Origin: Nocardioides sp. cx-173
Lineage (GTDB): Bacteria; Actinomycetota; Actinomycetes; Propionibacteriales; Nocardioidaceae
Assembly (NCBI RefSeq): GCF_021117365.1
Contig: NZ_CP088262.1
Span: forward strand, 620,001 to 684,000
Length of the DNA: 64,000 bases
Direction: 5' to 3'
Shown here: positions 10,001 to 18,112 of the stretch, one piece after another
Layout: each line of letters opens with the position of its first letter
How positions within the stretch are numbered: position 1 is the stretch's first letter
Translations under genes and position numbers: made by a program
Notes under the pieces: generated by a model
Seen by the model: only the letters and a program-made list of their open reading frames with translations
Databases searched by the model: none
What the model was told of the DNA's origin: nothing

Positions 10001-11865
10001 GTGAGCCGTCCGGCGGGGAGCAGGTCGGTGACCAGGAGGTTGGTCGCCGCCGCCGGGCCGTTGTTGGTCGCGGTGACGGTGAAGGTGACGGTGTCGCCCA
10101 CGCTCGGGGTGGGGTCGCTGACGGTCTTGGCGACGGCGATGTCGGTGTTGACCCCGATGGATGCCTGGGCCTCCGGTGACCGGACCTCCTGGCCGACCGG
10201 GGTGTCCCCGGTCGCGACGGCGGTGTTGACGATGCGCCCCGCAGCGTCGGCCTGAGCGGTGTCGACGGTGTAGGTGCCGACGCAGGTGGTCGACGCGCCG
10301 GGCTCCAGCTCGTTCGCCTCGCACAGGAGCGTCGCCGAGGAGATGCGGTCGTCGGTGACGGCGATGTTCGTGACCCTGGAGCCGCCGGTGTTCGTCACGG
10401 TGTAGAGGTACTCCACCTCCTGGCCGGCGACATACGGCGGATCGGTCTGCACGCTCTTGGTGAGCTCGAGGCGTGAGACGAGGGGGACGGTGACCGTGGC
10501 CTCGGGGGAGTTGACTGTGTCGCCACCCGGGTTCACGGCGCTCGCCGTGGCGGTGTTGACGACCTCGCCGGCCGCGACGTCGGCTGCGGTGACCGTGTAG
10601 GTGCCGCGGCACACCGTGGTCGACCCCGGCGCCGGCGCCGGGGTGAGGGTGGTGGCGTCGCAGGTGATCGCGCCGGTGATCTTGTCGTCGATGATCGACA
10701 GGGTGGAGAGGTCCTCCGTCCCCGCGTTGGTGACGGTGTACTGGTAGGGGATGACCGTGCCGGCGGTGATGACGGCGGGCAGGGTGCCGGCGCTGCGGTC
10801 GACCTGCTTCTCCAGCTGCAGCTCCGCAAGCGGGTTGACCGAGCGGACGACGGCGTTGCGGATGAGGTGGACGTCGGTCTGACCGCCGGTGGAGCCCGCC
10901 AGGCCGAACTTGTAGGTGCTGGGCAGGCCGGCTGGGGCCGGCACGTCGAGCTCGGTGATCCAGGGGTCACCCGCGGCGCTGGGGTTGTAGCGCACCTGGA
11001 CGATGACGCGGGGGTCCGGTGCGGGGGTGACCGTGATGTTCACCTGCCGCCAGGACCCGGCGAGCGTGCGGGCTCGCAACGTCCCGGTGCCGCCGTTGAG
11101 CGTGGTGCCGGGGTCGTTCGGGTCGGCAGCGTCCGCGGGCGTGGTGGAGGCGAGGTAGCAGTAGCCGATCAGGCCATCGCCGGGGCCGCGCAGCGTGATC
11201 ACGTTCGGGGCCACCGCGCCTTCGGCGGTCGACGGCGAGCGCTCGCCCTCGGGGCAGCCCGCCCCGCGGCTCTCCCCGTCGTCGTAGAAGTTGCCGTACG
11301 CGTCCAGCCCCACCCCGAGCACCCCGCCCTCGATGCCAGGCTCGGGTGGATCGCCCTGGACGATGCGTTGGTCGTAGCCCAGGCTCCCGCCCGCCCCACC
11401 GGTCCGGGTCAGGTTGGTGGCGCCGTCGACGAGGAAGAACCCGATGCCGTCGGCCCCGGTGCCGCCGTACTGGAACTGGTCGAAGGTGATGGTCACCCCG
11501 GCCGTCGCCGGGATCGGCCGGTTGTACAGCACGCTTCCGGCTGACTGGGTGCTCGTGTCGGTGAGCTGCAGGTAGCCGGGGGTGGCGCCGAGCGCGGGGA
11601 CGGGGCCGCTGCGCTGGCCCGCGCACGTCGGGATGTTGGCGGCCCCGGCCGGCGGGGCGGTGCGGGCACCGGTGAGACACGCCTCACCCTGGGCCGACCA
11701 CGCCGGGTCCGGCACGGTCGAGCCGGTGAACGTCTCGTCCACGATGGTGGTGCCGCCGGTCGGCGGGTCGGCGTACGCCGGCGCGAGGGCCACGTCCGGG
11801 ACGACCGTGAGGGCCGCGGCCGCCATCGCGCTTACGGCCAGGACGGCCATCTGTCGGATGCCCAC
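7009..11865 (-). CDS. Large secreted adhesin-like protein: lectin-like head, eight DUF11 repeats, C-terminal class F sortase-like domain
   Basis: 1618 aa. A signal peptide ends near residue 32. Residues about 40-345 look like an L-type lectin/concanavalin-like head (FDQFQYGGTGADGIGFFLVDG). From about 350 to 1325 there are eight DUF11-type beta repeats, typically xDIAVTKTVxDPTPxxGDTVTF and TNNGP. Residues 1332-1440 form a module also found three times in the gene at 15396. After a linker with LPGSG (about 1458-1462), residues 1466-1618 resemble class F sortase, with GHVSDRHDRPGALW (His 1522) and IVSCTRR (Cys 1588). The catalytic Arg cannot be assigned safely. There is no LPXTG-TM-basic tail at the C-terminus. 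The GTG start follows AGAAGGGA. Fusing a sortase to its own surface repeats is unusual; standard sortases are short, separate enzymes. Confidence 0.8.
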   Translation of the reverse strand: MGIRQMAVLAVSAMAAAALTVVPDVALAPAYADPPTGGTTIVDETFTGSTVPDPAWSAQGEACLTGARTAPPAGAANIPTCAGQRSGPVPALGATPGYLQLTDTSTQSAGSVLYNRPIPATAGVTITFDQFQYGGTGADGIGFFLVDGATNLTRTGGAGGSLGYDQRIVQGDPPEPGIEGGVLGVGLDAYGNFYDDGESRGAGCPEGERSPSTAEGAVAPNVITLRGPGDGLIGYCYLASTTPADAADPNDPGTTLNGGTGTLRARTLAGSWRQVNITVTPAPDPRVIVQVRYNPSAAGDPWITELDVPAPAGLPSTYKFGLAGSTGGQTDVHLIRNAVVRSVNPLAELQLEKQVDRSAGTLPAVITAGTVIPYQYTVTNAGTEDLSTLSIIDDKITGAITCDATTLTPAPAPGSTTVCRGTYTVTAADVAAGEVVNTATASAVNPGGDTVNSPEATVTVPLVSRLELTKSVQTDPPYVAGQEVEYLYTVTNTGGSRVTNIAVTDDRISSATLLCEANELEPGASTTCVGTYTVDTAQADAAGRIVNTAVATGDTPVGQEVRSPEAQASIGVNTDIAVAKTVSDPTPSVGDTVTFTVTATNNGPAAATNLLVTDLLPAGRLTFQTAATSGPQPSTYTAGTGAWSIPALAVGNTVTLTITARVDTNAVVSNTASLTRLDQLDTNASNNSATVTLNPRSLDLAVTKQVIGSDEVAAGEPVTFRVTVTNLGPRPGTGITLTDELPPGLTYLGTDSGGDGSYDPDTGIWTVGSLAVGATATYDFVLGTSATGTFTNAVSLATVSPADINSANNSAAATVDVRTPIADLVIVKGASPEEAVVGDTVTYSVTVLNRGPDPVRGVYVTDAGPEGVTVLESVPSQGTVDVAGARWDVGLLGPGDSADLTVTARLDTVGTKVNLVTVDAPLLDDPTPEDNESTATVTTLAPAVDVAVTKSVAAAGGGSASEIPLGQDAVFTVTATNNPVPGQPATTVTNSVFTDLLQEGLTFVSASGDGTFDAATGTWTVGSIPVGATVTLTITVTGTTVGERSNTASLSNLDQRDVDPTNNSASATATFVELADLAITKTADREVAQPRDTVVYTITVTNNGPNATDDTIAHDPALIQANITGHTADRGTFDETTRVWTIPRLEAGETATLTVSVLVGDDASGHYRNLVAIQQSRVDDPNPDDNVDIEELFIPAADIAVTKTVDDPTPALGDTVTFTVGLRNLGPDTAEDVTVDDVLPPGLTYVSSEPLVGTYDPATGVWDVGRLEPTETATSSAIALLRITARVTRSGPLTNTASSDRSGAFPIDRNLDNNSDSATVNSLVPPAPGRPVIRTRTSEKRVEPGQPFYDRVRITGLARGTRVPATARLYGPFRSFAAVGCGSANLARTVAWRARAGWTRTPAVRVSEPGVYTWRIRTRPTQANRGGWSRCGLAAETTTVAKPSYPPPVINGGFAGTLPGSGSERGTRTRIRAGAIGLDAAVLPTNVRRGHMNLPGDVDLTSWLRRSADVGDRIGTSVVAGHVSDRHDRPGALWGLRRARPGQVVTVTRGGKSYRYQVTGTERYDRTQRLPSRLFRTTGAHRLVIVSCTRRVVYSNGHFHYTKYLVVVAKPLGARLRD

Positions 11866-11996
11866 GAGAGCGTCCCTTCTCCGAGCCGGACATGTTCATC
11901 CAGCCTCGGAGCGGGGGGCGCGGTCGCCCAGGGTCAAGTGGCACCCCCTGCCCGGGTCGGATGCCTCTACGGCGAACCCGGGGAGGGTGAGGGGAC

Positions 11997-12476
11997 TCAG
12001 TCCCGGGGCAGGGAGCGCTCGGTGTCGGCGGACGTCCCGTTGCGGACGATGACGACGGGGCAGGCGGCGTGTCGGGAGACCTGGTCGCTCACGGAGCCGA
12101 GGGCGAGACCTTGGAAGCCGCCCAGCCCGCGGGCGCCGACGACGACCAGGTCGGCCTCGGCCGCGCAGTCGAGCAGGGCGTTGGCGGCGGGGCCGCGCCT
12201 GGCGACGTACTCGACCTCGACGTCGGCGTAGTCGGCGACGACCTCGGCGCAGTCGTGCTCGAGGTCCTGCAAGACCGCGGCCTCGAAGTCGTCGATCGGG
12301 GGGATGTGGCCGAACGTCTGGGTCTCGGGGCGCGGCGCCGTCCGCATGGACCAGCCGCGCACCACCTGCACGGTGCCGCCCACCGCGCGGGCGTGCTCCA
12401 GCGCCCAATGGAGGGCCGGCTCGGCCGCCTTCGAGCCGTCGTTGCCGACGATGATCAGGGGCTTCTCGGTGGTCAT
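11997..12476 (-). CDS. Universal stress protein, UspA family, single domain
   Basis: 159 aa. The start (PLIIVGNDGSKAAEPALHWA) and the C-terminal ATP-binding signature GARGLGGFQGLALGSVSDQV followed by CPVVIVR identify an ATP-binding UspA-type protein, predicted cytoplasmic and typically induced in stationary phase or hypoxia in actinobacteria. It lies 131 bp upstream of the DUF11-sortase gene on the same strand. The gap holds an inverted repeat (TCCGAG/CTCGGA) just before the ribosome site of the latter, so co-transcription is uncertain. Confidence 0.88.
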   Translation of the reverse strand: MTTEKPLIIVGNDGSKAAEPALHWALEHARAVGGTVQVVRGWSMRTAPRPETQTFGHIPPIDDFEAAVLQDLEHDCAEVVADYADVEVEYVARRGPAANALLDCAAEADLVVVGARGLGGFQGLALGSVSDQVSRHAACPVVIVRNGTSADTERSLPRD

Positions 12477-12577
12477 GGCCCCAGTCTCTCACCGCGGCCG
12501 CACCCGGGGCCGTGGGGTTGCTCATGGATGTCGGCGGCGCTTCCTAGGATGGTCGACGACGACACAGGAGGTACGGC

Positions 12578-13270
12578 GTGCAGCTCGCGGAGGCGGCCCG
12601 GCTGGGTCGCTCGCTGCTCGATGAGCACGGGCTCCATGACTGGGAGCTGGTCTTCGACCGTGCCAAGCGGCGGGCCGGGATCTGCCGCGAGGCCGAGCGC
12701 CGCATCGGGCTGTCCGCGCCGCTGACGCAGGTCCACAGCGAGGAGGACGTGCGCGACACGATCCTGCACGAGATCGCGCACGCCCTGGTCGGTGCGCGCC
12801 ACGGCCACGACCGGGTCTGGAAGGCCACCGCGCGGCGCATCGGCTGCAGCGGCGAGCGGCTGATCTCTGCCGACACCCCGGGTGTGGACGGGGCCTGGGT
12901 CGGCGTGTGCGCGGCCGGTCACCGGGTGACCCGGCACCGCCGCCCCCAGCGCCCGATGGCCTGCGCCACCTGCTCGCGGGCCTTCGACCCGGCCCACCTC
13001 TTCACCTGGACCCACCACGGTCGCAGCGTGGCCATGACGCCGGCCTACGACGCCCAGCTGCGCCGCGTCCTCGCCCGACCGGCCGCCCCCCAGGCGGGTC
13101 CGCCGGCCGACGTGGGTGAGCGGCTGCGGGTGGTCGCGCAGGGTCGCTACGAGGGCGTCGTGGGCACGCTGGTCAAGCGCGGGCGCACCCGCTACCACCT
13201 GGCGATCCGCGGTGGCGTGCTGACGGTGCCGTTCCCGCTCGCCGAGCGGGTGGACGCGGGTCGCGACTAG
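12578..13270 (+). CDS. SprT-like domain zinc metallopeptidase
   Basis: 230 aa. The zinc-protease motif HEIAHAL, with a further His in ARHGHD, sits at about residues 65-80. After it come cysteines (CSRAF, CAAGH, CATC) that look like the SprT zinc ribbon. Spartan/SprT proteins can proteolyse DNA-protein crosslinks; the bacterial members are poorly studied. The GTG start is fixed by GGAGGT 6 nt upstream, and a TAGGAT hexamer at 12545-12550 is a plausible -10. The C-terminal 50 residues form a small basic beta-rich tail (GRYEGVVGTLVKRGRTRYH) outside the peptidase domain, possibly nucleic-acid binding. It converges with the gene at 13274. Confidence 0.8.
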   Translation: MQLAEAARLGRSLLDEHGLHDWELVFDRAKRRAGICREAERRIGLSAPLTQVHSEEDVRDTILHEIAHALVGARHGHDRVWKATARRIGCSGERLISADTPGVDGAWVGVCAAGHRVTRHRRPQRPMACATCSRAFDPAHLFTWTHHGRSVAMTPAYDAQLRRVLARPAAPQAGPPADVGERLRVVAQGRYEGVVGTLVKRGRTRYHLAIRGGVLTVPFPLAERVDAGRD

Positions 13271-13273
13271 GCG

Positions 13274-13918
13274 TCAGTAGGAGTCGGCGATCGTGATCTC
13301 GTCGTAGGCCGTGGGCATGGCGTCCTCGCCGTAGCACTTGAGCGGCACGACCTGCCCGACCTCCGCGGACTCCGAGTGGCACTTGACGGTGGCGAGGAGC
13401 TCGTTGTTCCGCAGCAGCTTGACCACCACGCTCGCCTTGTCGATCGACTCGCGCTGGTTCTCGAACTTCAGGCCCACGGCCGTGGCCCTCCCGGACTCGT
13501 CCGACTCGACGGACCAGCCCTCGCGGTACTCGAACCCGTAGACGTCGAAGGCCTTGCCCTCCTCGATCGTCAGCGGGTTGTCGACACCGCCGGGCGCGTC
13601 GTCGTTGGCGGTGATCTCGGCGACGGTGTTGTCGACCTCGTTGACGGCCAGCCCCACCAGCGCCGCGCAGCCGCCGAGCATCAGCAGCCCGACGAGGCCG
13701 AGGATCAGCAGCACGTTGCGCGTCGTGTTGCTCTTCTGCGGCGGGTTGAAGGCGCCGTACGGCGCCGACGGGTATTGCCCGAAGGGCTGCTGCGGCTGGC
13801 CGTACGGCGACCCGGGGGCTGGCGACGCGGAGGCGTGCTCGTGCGGCACCCAGTTGTGACCGTCCCAGCGCCACTTTCCGTCGGGGCTGATCTGCTCTCC
13901 GGGCTCGCCTTCGCTCAT
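13274..13918 (-). CDS. DUF2510-type membrane protein with exported C-terminal domain
   Basis: 214 aa. Near the N-terminus is the tryptophan motif SPDGKWRWDGHNWVP typical of DUF2510, then a Pro/Gln/Tyr-rich linker (SPYGQPQQPFGQYP), one transmembrane helix (NVLLILGLVGLLMLGGCAALVGL) and an extracytoplasmic beta-rich domain with a Cys pair (VKCHSES, LKCYGED). That outer domain resembles DUF4352-like, immunoglobulin-fold domains. The start is supported by GGGAGGA 8 nt upstream. The function is unknown; the layout suggests a sensor or envelope-associated protein. Confidence 0.7.
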   Translation of the reverse strand: MSEGEPGEQISPDGKWRWDGHNWVPHEHASASPAPGSPYGQPQQPFGQYPSAPYGAFNPPQKSNTTRNVLLILGLVGLLMLGGCAALVGLAVNEVDNTVAEITANDDAPGGVDNPLTIEEGKAFDVYGFEYREGWSVESDESGRATAVGLKFENQRESIDKASVVVKLLRNNELLATVKCHSESAEVGQVVPLKCYGEDAMPTAYDEITIADSY

Positions 13919-13955
13919 GGGCGGGATCCTCCCATGGGTCGGCGGCGGGCAAACC

Positions 13956-14474
13956 TCAGGACTCGGCCGGCAGGCCGGTGTCGCGCACCAGGTAGATCCA
14001 CGGGAAGGCCCGTGCGCCCACGACCCAGCCGTCGTTCTCGTAGCGCTTCAGCGACCCCGTCCAGACGACGCGCTTGTGCTCCCACTGGGTCGGCGTCCGC
14101 ACGACGAGGTGGCGCAGCATCCCGACCTGCACCGTGTGCCAGCCCAGCCGGCCGGCGATCTCGAGCTCGCCCATCTCGTCGAAGGCGGTGACGGGCCCGA
14201 GCCAGCGCTGCTCGTCGGGTAGCGCGTCGGTGTCGGGTCGCTCGCCGAAGCGCTGCTGCACGGCCTGCCGGCTCAGGCCGAGCCGCTCCCCGATCGCGGC
14301 CCAGCTGTGGCCGCCCGCCCGCGCGGCGGCGACGGACTGCTGCAACAGCTGGCGTACGGCTGTCTCGGCCTCCGCGGTCCGGGCCACCAGGGCCAGCTCG
14401 TCGCCCCGGGGGGTGGCGTCGAGGATCGCCGCCCCGATGGCGTCGGCCAGCGCCGCCCGCTCAGCGCTCGTCAC
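13956..14474 (-). CDS. Helix-turn-helix protein of unknown function
   Basis: 172 aa. A clear HTH resembling sigma-factor region 4 is seen in GHSWAAIGERLGLSRQAVQQRF (about residues 54-75), preceded by an alpha-helical segment. The C-terminal half is Trp-rich (GWHTVQVGMLRHLVVRTPTQWEHK) and may form a beta-domain for sensing or protein contact. The start overlaps the end of the small membrane protein gene 14461-14712 by 14 bp, so the pair should be translated from one mRNA starting at the leaderless promoter at 14719-14747. Confidence 0.65.
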   Translation of the reverse strand: MTSAERAALADAIGAAILDATPRGDELALVARTAEAETAVRQLLQQSVAAARAGGHSWAAIGERLGLSRQAVQQRFGERPDTDALPDEQRWLGPVTAFDEMGELEIAGRLGWHTVQVGMLRHLVVRTPTQWEHKRVVWTGSLKRYENDGWVVGARAFPWIYLVRDTGLPAES

Positions 14475-14712
14475 GGCTCGGCAGCCAGCCGTCGGAGCCC
14501 AGCTCCTCCTCGGTGCCCCTGCGGAACGTCGCCGACCCGAGCAGGTAGGCGCCGAAGATCATCAGCGCGACGCAGGCGCCCTGGAACAGGCCCTTGTCGA
14601 ACCCGTCGCGGCCCTGGGACAGCAGCCACGCCAGCAGCCCGAGCAGCACCAGGACCAGGCCGCCCTTCAGGGAGGTGGACCGTCGAGGACGAAGTGGGGG
14701 TCGCGAGGCCAT
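14461..14712 (-). CDS. Small membrane protein, two predicted helices
   Basis: 83 aa: a basic N-terminus, then two hydrophobic segments (GLVLVLLGLLAWLL and GACVALMIFGAYLLG) joined by a charged loop, and an acidic cytosolic tail. I recognise no family. It is first in a two-gene unit with the HTH protein, overlapping it by 14 bp. The ATG is the predicted transcription start itself: a consensus promoter ends 6 nt upstream and there is no ribosome site. Confidence 0.65.
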   Translation of the reverse strand: MASRPPLRPRRSTSLKGGLVLVLLGLLAWLLSQGRDGFDKGLFQGACVALMIFGAYLLGSATFRRGTEEELGSDGWLPSRDER

Positions 14713-14718
14713 GCGTCA

Positions 14719-14747
14719 AGATTAGCTTGACACGGCACGCTTGTCAA
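14719..14747 (-). promoter_or_regulatory. Strong leaderless promoter, TTGACA-N17-TAATCT
   Basis: On the minus strand a perfect -35 TTGACA (14742-14747), a 17-bp spacer and -10 TAATCT (14719-14724) stand 6 nt before the ATG at 14712. The -35 overlaps the stop codon of the upstream gene. TTGACA and its complement also form an inverted repeat (14727-14732 with 14742-14747) that could be an operator. Confidence 0.75.
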
Positions 14748-15325
14748 TCAGATGTTGACGGGTCCCGATAGTCGGCGGCGAGGCCCTCGGCGAGCGCGTC
14801 GAACCGGTCGCGGGGCAGACCGAGCTCCCGGCGCACCTCGGCGCGCGCCTCGACGCACAGCTCCTCAACGCCGTCCAGGTCGTCGTCCGGGTCGAGGTTC
14901 GTCACCGGCAGGGTCAGCCACCGATGGGCCTGACGGAGGTCGCCGTTCTCGCGCAGCAGCTCGCCGACGTAGTGACAGGTCGAGGTGGAGACGAGATCGG
15001 CCCGGAAGTCCAGAAGGAGCTGCTTCAGCAGAGCAGACGCCCACGCCGGGTCGGCGGTGGTCAGGGCCAGATTCAGCTGGATGGCCCGGGTCGCCAGCAG
15101 CCCCTCGGACGGCTCGTCCTGAATGCCCGCGAGCAGTGCCCGGGCGCGGTCGTGCTCGCCGCGCATCAGCCAGTGCTCCGCGGCGGTCTTGAGGAAGAGG
15201 ACGCGGCCGTGCTGCCCAGGCTCCATCGCGCGGCCCGCCGCCTCGTGTGCCTCTGCCTTGTCGACACGTGAGCCGTACTCGATCTCGTCGTAGCGGCGCT
15301 CGACCTCGGTGGGGTCCATGGGCAT
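14744..15325 (-). CDS. Hypothetical helical (TPR-like) protein
   Basis: 193 aa, soluble, predicted almost all helical. Repeated Ala/Leu-rich helix pairs (GRVLFLKTAAEHWLMRGEHDRARALL, and ALLKQLLLDFRADL) resemble a degenerate TPR or SEC-C-associated helical domain. No catalytic motif is seen. The start is either the ATG at 15325 or the second ATG at 15319; a TAGCGT hexamer at 15327-15332 is 7 nt before the latter, favouring the shorter form on a leaderless mRNA. The stop overlaps the -35 of the next promoter. Confidence 0.6.
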   Translation of the reverse strand: MPMDPTEVERRYDEIEYGSRVDKAEAHEAAGRAMEPGQHGRVLFLKTAAEHWLMRGEHDRARALLAGIQDEPSEGLLATRAIQLNLALTTADPAWASALLKQLLLDFRADLVSTSTCHYVGELLRENGDLRQAHRWLTLPVTNLDPDDDLDGVEELCVEARAEVRRELGLPRDRFDALAEGLAADYRDPSTSD

Positions 15326-15395
15326 GACGCTAGCGACCCGTCGTTCGCGCGGTCATCCACAGGCCTAGAGATCGTGCTTTTCAGGCGACGTTCGG

Positions 15396-18059
15396 GTGGC
15401 CACGGTGGTCGGCATGTCTCGGATACCTCGCCCCGCCCTGTCCCTGCTCACCGTCCTCGCCCTGCTCGTCGCCGGGCTGGCGCTAGTCCTGGCCCCACCG
15501 GGAGGTACGCCGCCGGCGCAGGCGGCGACCCGGGTGGACAAGGAGACCTGCCGCCGCATCGACCCCAACCTGGTCAACGGAGCGTGCCTGCGCTACCGCG
15601 ACGGAGAGCACCGCGGGCTGACCTGGATCGGCACCTACCGGGCGCCGAGCGGACGGGTGTTCTTCTGCATCGACTTCCTCTACGACTCCCGCCTGCCCCG
15701 CCGCGCGCAGGTCGTCTCCACCGGGCGCCTGGTCAACCAGCTCGGCGACCGGGTCGGCGATCGTGAGGTGGCCGCGCTCAACCACGTGATCTCGACCTGG
15801 GCCGGCCACGGCTCGACCGGCAGCGACGAGCGCGACGCCGCGATCGCGCTGATCATCCGTGAGGTGATGGGCGATGGCCGGCGCCGTGGGGGGACGGTCG
15901 TGTATCCCCAGGGGCTCGATGTCGGCGAGGCGGTGCGTCCGCCGGTCGGCGGGCTGGACGGGCGGATCATGGTGCTGGCCCAGCAGATGTGGCGCGCCGC
16001 CTCGGCCTACTACGGGCCGTACCGCCTGGAGCTGCCGAGCCGCCGCCGCGGCCCGGTGCACCTCGGCCGCTCGCGGACCTACCGGGTGCAGGTGCGCGCC
16101 GCGTCGGGCCGGCTGGTGCCGGGGGTGCGGGTGCGCTTCGAGTGCCGGGGCCCGATCCGCTGCCCGCGCCCCCTGGTCTCGCGCGGCGAGGGAGTGGCCG
16201 TCCGGATCACGCCCCGCCAGGTCGGCCGCTACCGCGTCCGCGCCTACGCCGCCGGGCCCTCGTCGGACGGCCTGCTCTACCGCACGCGCCACTGGCACGC
16301 CCACGGCGGCGCCCACGCCCGCGACGCCGGCAAGCAGCGCGGGTGGATCGCCCAGGAGAGCCGCACGACGGCGGCGGTGCAGGCCAGCGCCCGCATCCGC
16401 AAGGCGCGACCGCAGGTGGTCACCCAGACCTCCGACGCCGAGGTGACCCCCGGCGCGCAGATCCACGACGTCGTCACGGTCACCGGCCTGCCCGACCGGT
16501 ACGCCGCCCAGGTCGCCGCCACGCTCTACGGCCCCTTCGACGCCCAGCCCGGCCCAGACGACTGCACGCCCGACCGGGTCGCCGGGCGGGTGACCTTCCC
16601 GGTCGCCGGTGACGGCACTTACGAGACGCCCCCGCTGAGCGTCGACCGGGTCGGCTACTACACCTGGGTGGAGGCCTTCCCAGGCGACGAGGAGACGGTG
16701 CCGGTCACGACCCGGTGCGGGCTGGTCGAGGAGACGACGCTGGTCGTCGCGTTCACGCCCACGATCAGCACCACCGCGTCACGACAGCGCGCCCACGTCG
16801 GCGACGCCATCCACGACACCATGCTCCTCGGGGGGATCGAGGACAGCCCGGTGACGATCGAGTGGACGCTGCACGGGCCGCGCCCGGCGGCCGCCGACGG
16901 GACCTGCGTGGGGATCTCGTGGGCCGGATCCCCGGTCGCCGCCCACGGCACGGTGGCGGCCGCCGGCGACGGTCGCTACCGCACGCCGTCGACGACGCTG
17001 CGCCGCGCCGGCTGCTACACCTACAGCCAGTACCTGCCGCCGACCCCGCTGACCACCGAGGCGAGCAGCCCGCCCGGGCTGGCCACGGAGACCGCGCTGG
17101 CCGTGCGCCGTACCCCCCGGGTGAGCACGGTCGCCTCCGACCAGCGCGCCCACGTGGGCGTCCGGCCGCGCGACACGGTCCGCGTCAGCGGCCTCGCGAA
17201 GAGCGACAAGGTGACCGTCCACTGGACGCTGCACGGACCGCTGGCCCCTCGAGGTGACGGCTCGTGCCGTGCCCTGCGCTGGGCTGCGGCACCGGTCGCC
17301 GATCGCGGCGTGCTCGTGGCCCGCGGCAGCGGCACCTACGAGACCAGAGGCACGGTGCTCGCCGTCCCGGGCTGCTACACCTACAGCGAGCGCCTGCGCG
17401 CGACGGCCACGACGGAGCCCGTCGCCACCGAGCCGGGGCTCCCGCTCGAGACGGCACTGGTCACCCGACCGCCGCTGCCCTGGATCCCCGAGGTCCCGTC
17501 CGGCGGGGCGCGGCCGGACCCCGAGGCGTCGTATCCCACCACCCCGACCCGGCCGCGCTACCTCTACCGGCCCTACGTCGCGCCGCCCTTGCCCGGCCAC
17601 GCGCGGCGCCGCTCCGCCGGCGAGCTGCGCATCGACCGGATCGGGGTGCGCGCACCGGTCGACGCGGTCGGTCTCGACCACGGCACGATGGCGATCCCCA
17701 ACAGCCGACACCGCCTCGGCTGGCTCAGCGCGACGGCCGCCTCCGGCGACGTACTCGGCTCGAGCGTGGTCTCGGGCCACGTCTCGGACCGTCACGACCG
17801 GCCGGGGGCGCTGTGGCGGCTGCGGCTGGCCCAGGTCGGCGACGTCGTCCGCTGGACCGAGCCCGGCGGCGAGGTGCGCCGCTTCGTGGTGCGCAGCGTC
17901 CGCCGCTACGACCGGCGCCGGGGTGTCCCCGGGCAGGTGTTCCGCGTCGACGGCCCGCACCTGCTGCACCTGGTGACCTGCGCCAACCGGCGCGATCTGG
18001 GGGGCGGAGCGTTCCACTACGCCGACAACCTGGTCGTCACCGCGCAGGGGGTGTCCTGA
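15396..18059 (+). CDS. Secreted multidomain surface protein with TED-like head, three repeats and C-terminal class F sortase-like domain
   Basis: 887 aa from the GTG (ATG at 15414 is an alternative start). A signal peptide ends near residue 44. Residues about 47-200 contain FFCIDF (Cys 91) and a later helical stretch (RDAAIALIIREVMG), a pattern like thioester-domain adhesins but without the expected Gln. Three related modules follow (about 339-450, 450-568, 569-690), with lines such as RAHVGDAIHDT, VTVHWTLHGP and PGCYTYSE. A Pro/Tyr-rich linker leads to the sortase-like domain at 741-887, with His 795 in GHVSDRHDRPGALW and Cys 862 in HLVTCANRR. No C-terminal membrane anchor is visible, so the protein is either held by an uncleaved signal peptide or released. 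Its repeat module and sortase match those of the gene at 7009. Confidence 0.78.
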   Translation: MATVVGMSRIPRPALSLLTVLALLVAGLALVLAPPGGTPPAQAATRVDKETCRRIDPNLVNGACLRYRDGEHRGLTWIGTYRAPSGRVFFCIDFLYDSRLPRRAQVVSTGRLVNQLGDRVGDREVAALNHVISTWAGHGSTGSDERDAAIALIIREVMGDGRRRGGTVVYPQGLDVGEAVRPPVGGLDGRIMVLAQQMWRAASAYYGPYRLELPSRRRGPVHLGRSRTYRVQVRAASGRLVPGVRVRFECRGPIRCPRPLVSRGEGVAVRITPRQVGRYRVRAYAAGPSSDGLLYRTRHWHAHGGAHARDAGKQRGWIAQESRTTAAVQASARIRKARPQVVTQTSDAEVTPGAQIHDVVTVTGLPDRYAAQVAATLYGPFDAQPGPDDCTPDRVAGRVTFPVAGDGTYETPPLSVDRVGYYTWVEAFPGDEETVPVTTRCGLVEETTLVVAFTPTISTTASRQRAHVGDAIHDTMLLGGIEDSPVTIEWTLHGPRPAAADGTCVGISWAGSPVAAHGTVAAAGDGRYRTPSTTLRRAGCYTYSQYLPPTPLTTEASSPPGLATETALAVRRTPRVSTVASDQRAHVGVRPRDTVRVSGLAKSDKVTVHWTLHGPLAPRGDGSCRALRWAAAPVADRGVLVARGSGTYETRGTVLAVPGCYTYSERLRATATTEPVATEPGLPLETALVTRPPLPWIPEVPSGGARPDPEASYPTTPTRPRYLYRPYVAPPLPGHARRRSAGELRIDRIGVRAPVDAVGLDHGTMAIPNSRHRLGWLSATAASGDVLGSSVVSGHVSDRHDRPGALWRLRLAQVGDVVRWTEPGGEVRRFVVRSVRRYDRRRGVPGQVFRVDGPHLLHLVTCANRRDLGGGAFHYADNLVVTAQGVS

Positions 18060-18112
18060 CTCACGCTCATCGCATGTGGGATCTGTGGCCCCCGCTGGCA
18101 CCCTGGGTAGGG

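Noticed and set aside
11866..11996. Riboswitch before the DUF11-sortase gene
   Set aside because: Only one weak inverted repeat (TCCGAG/CTCGGA) is seen and no recognisable conserved core; TTGACC nearby has no matching -10.
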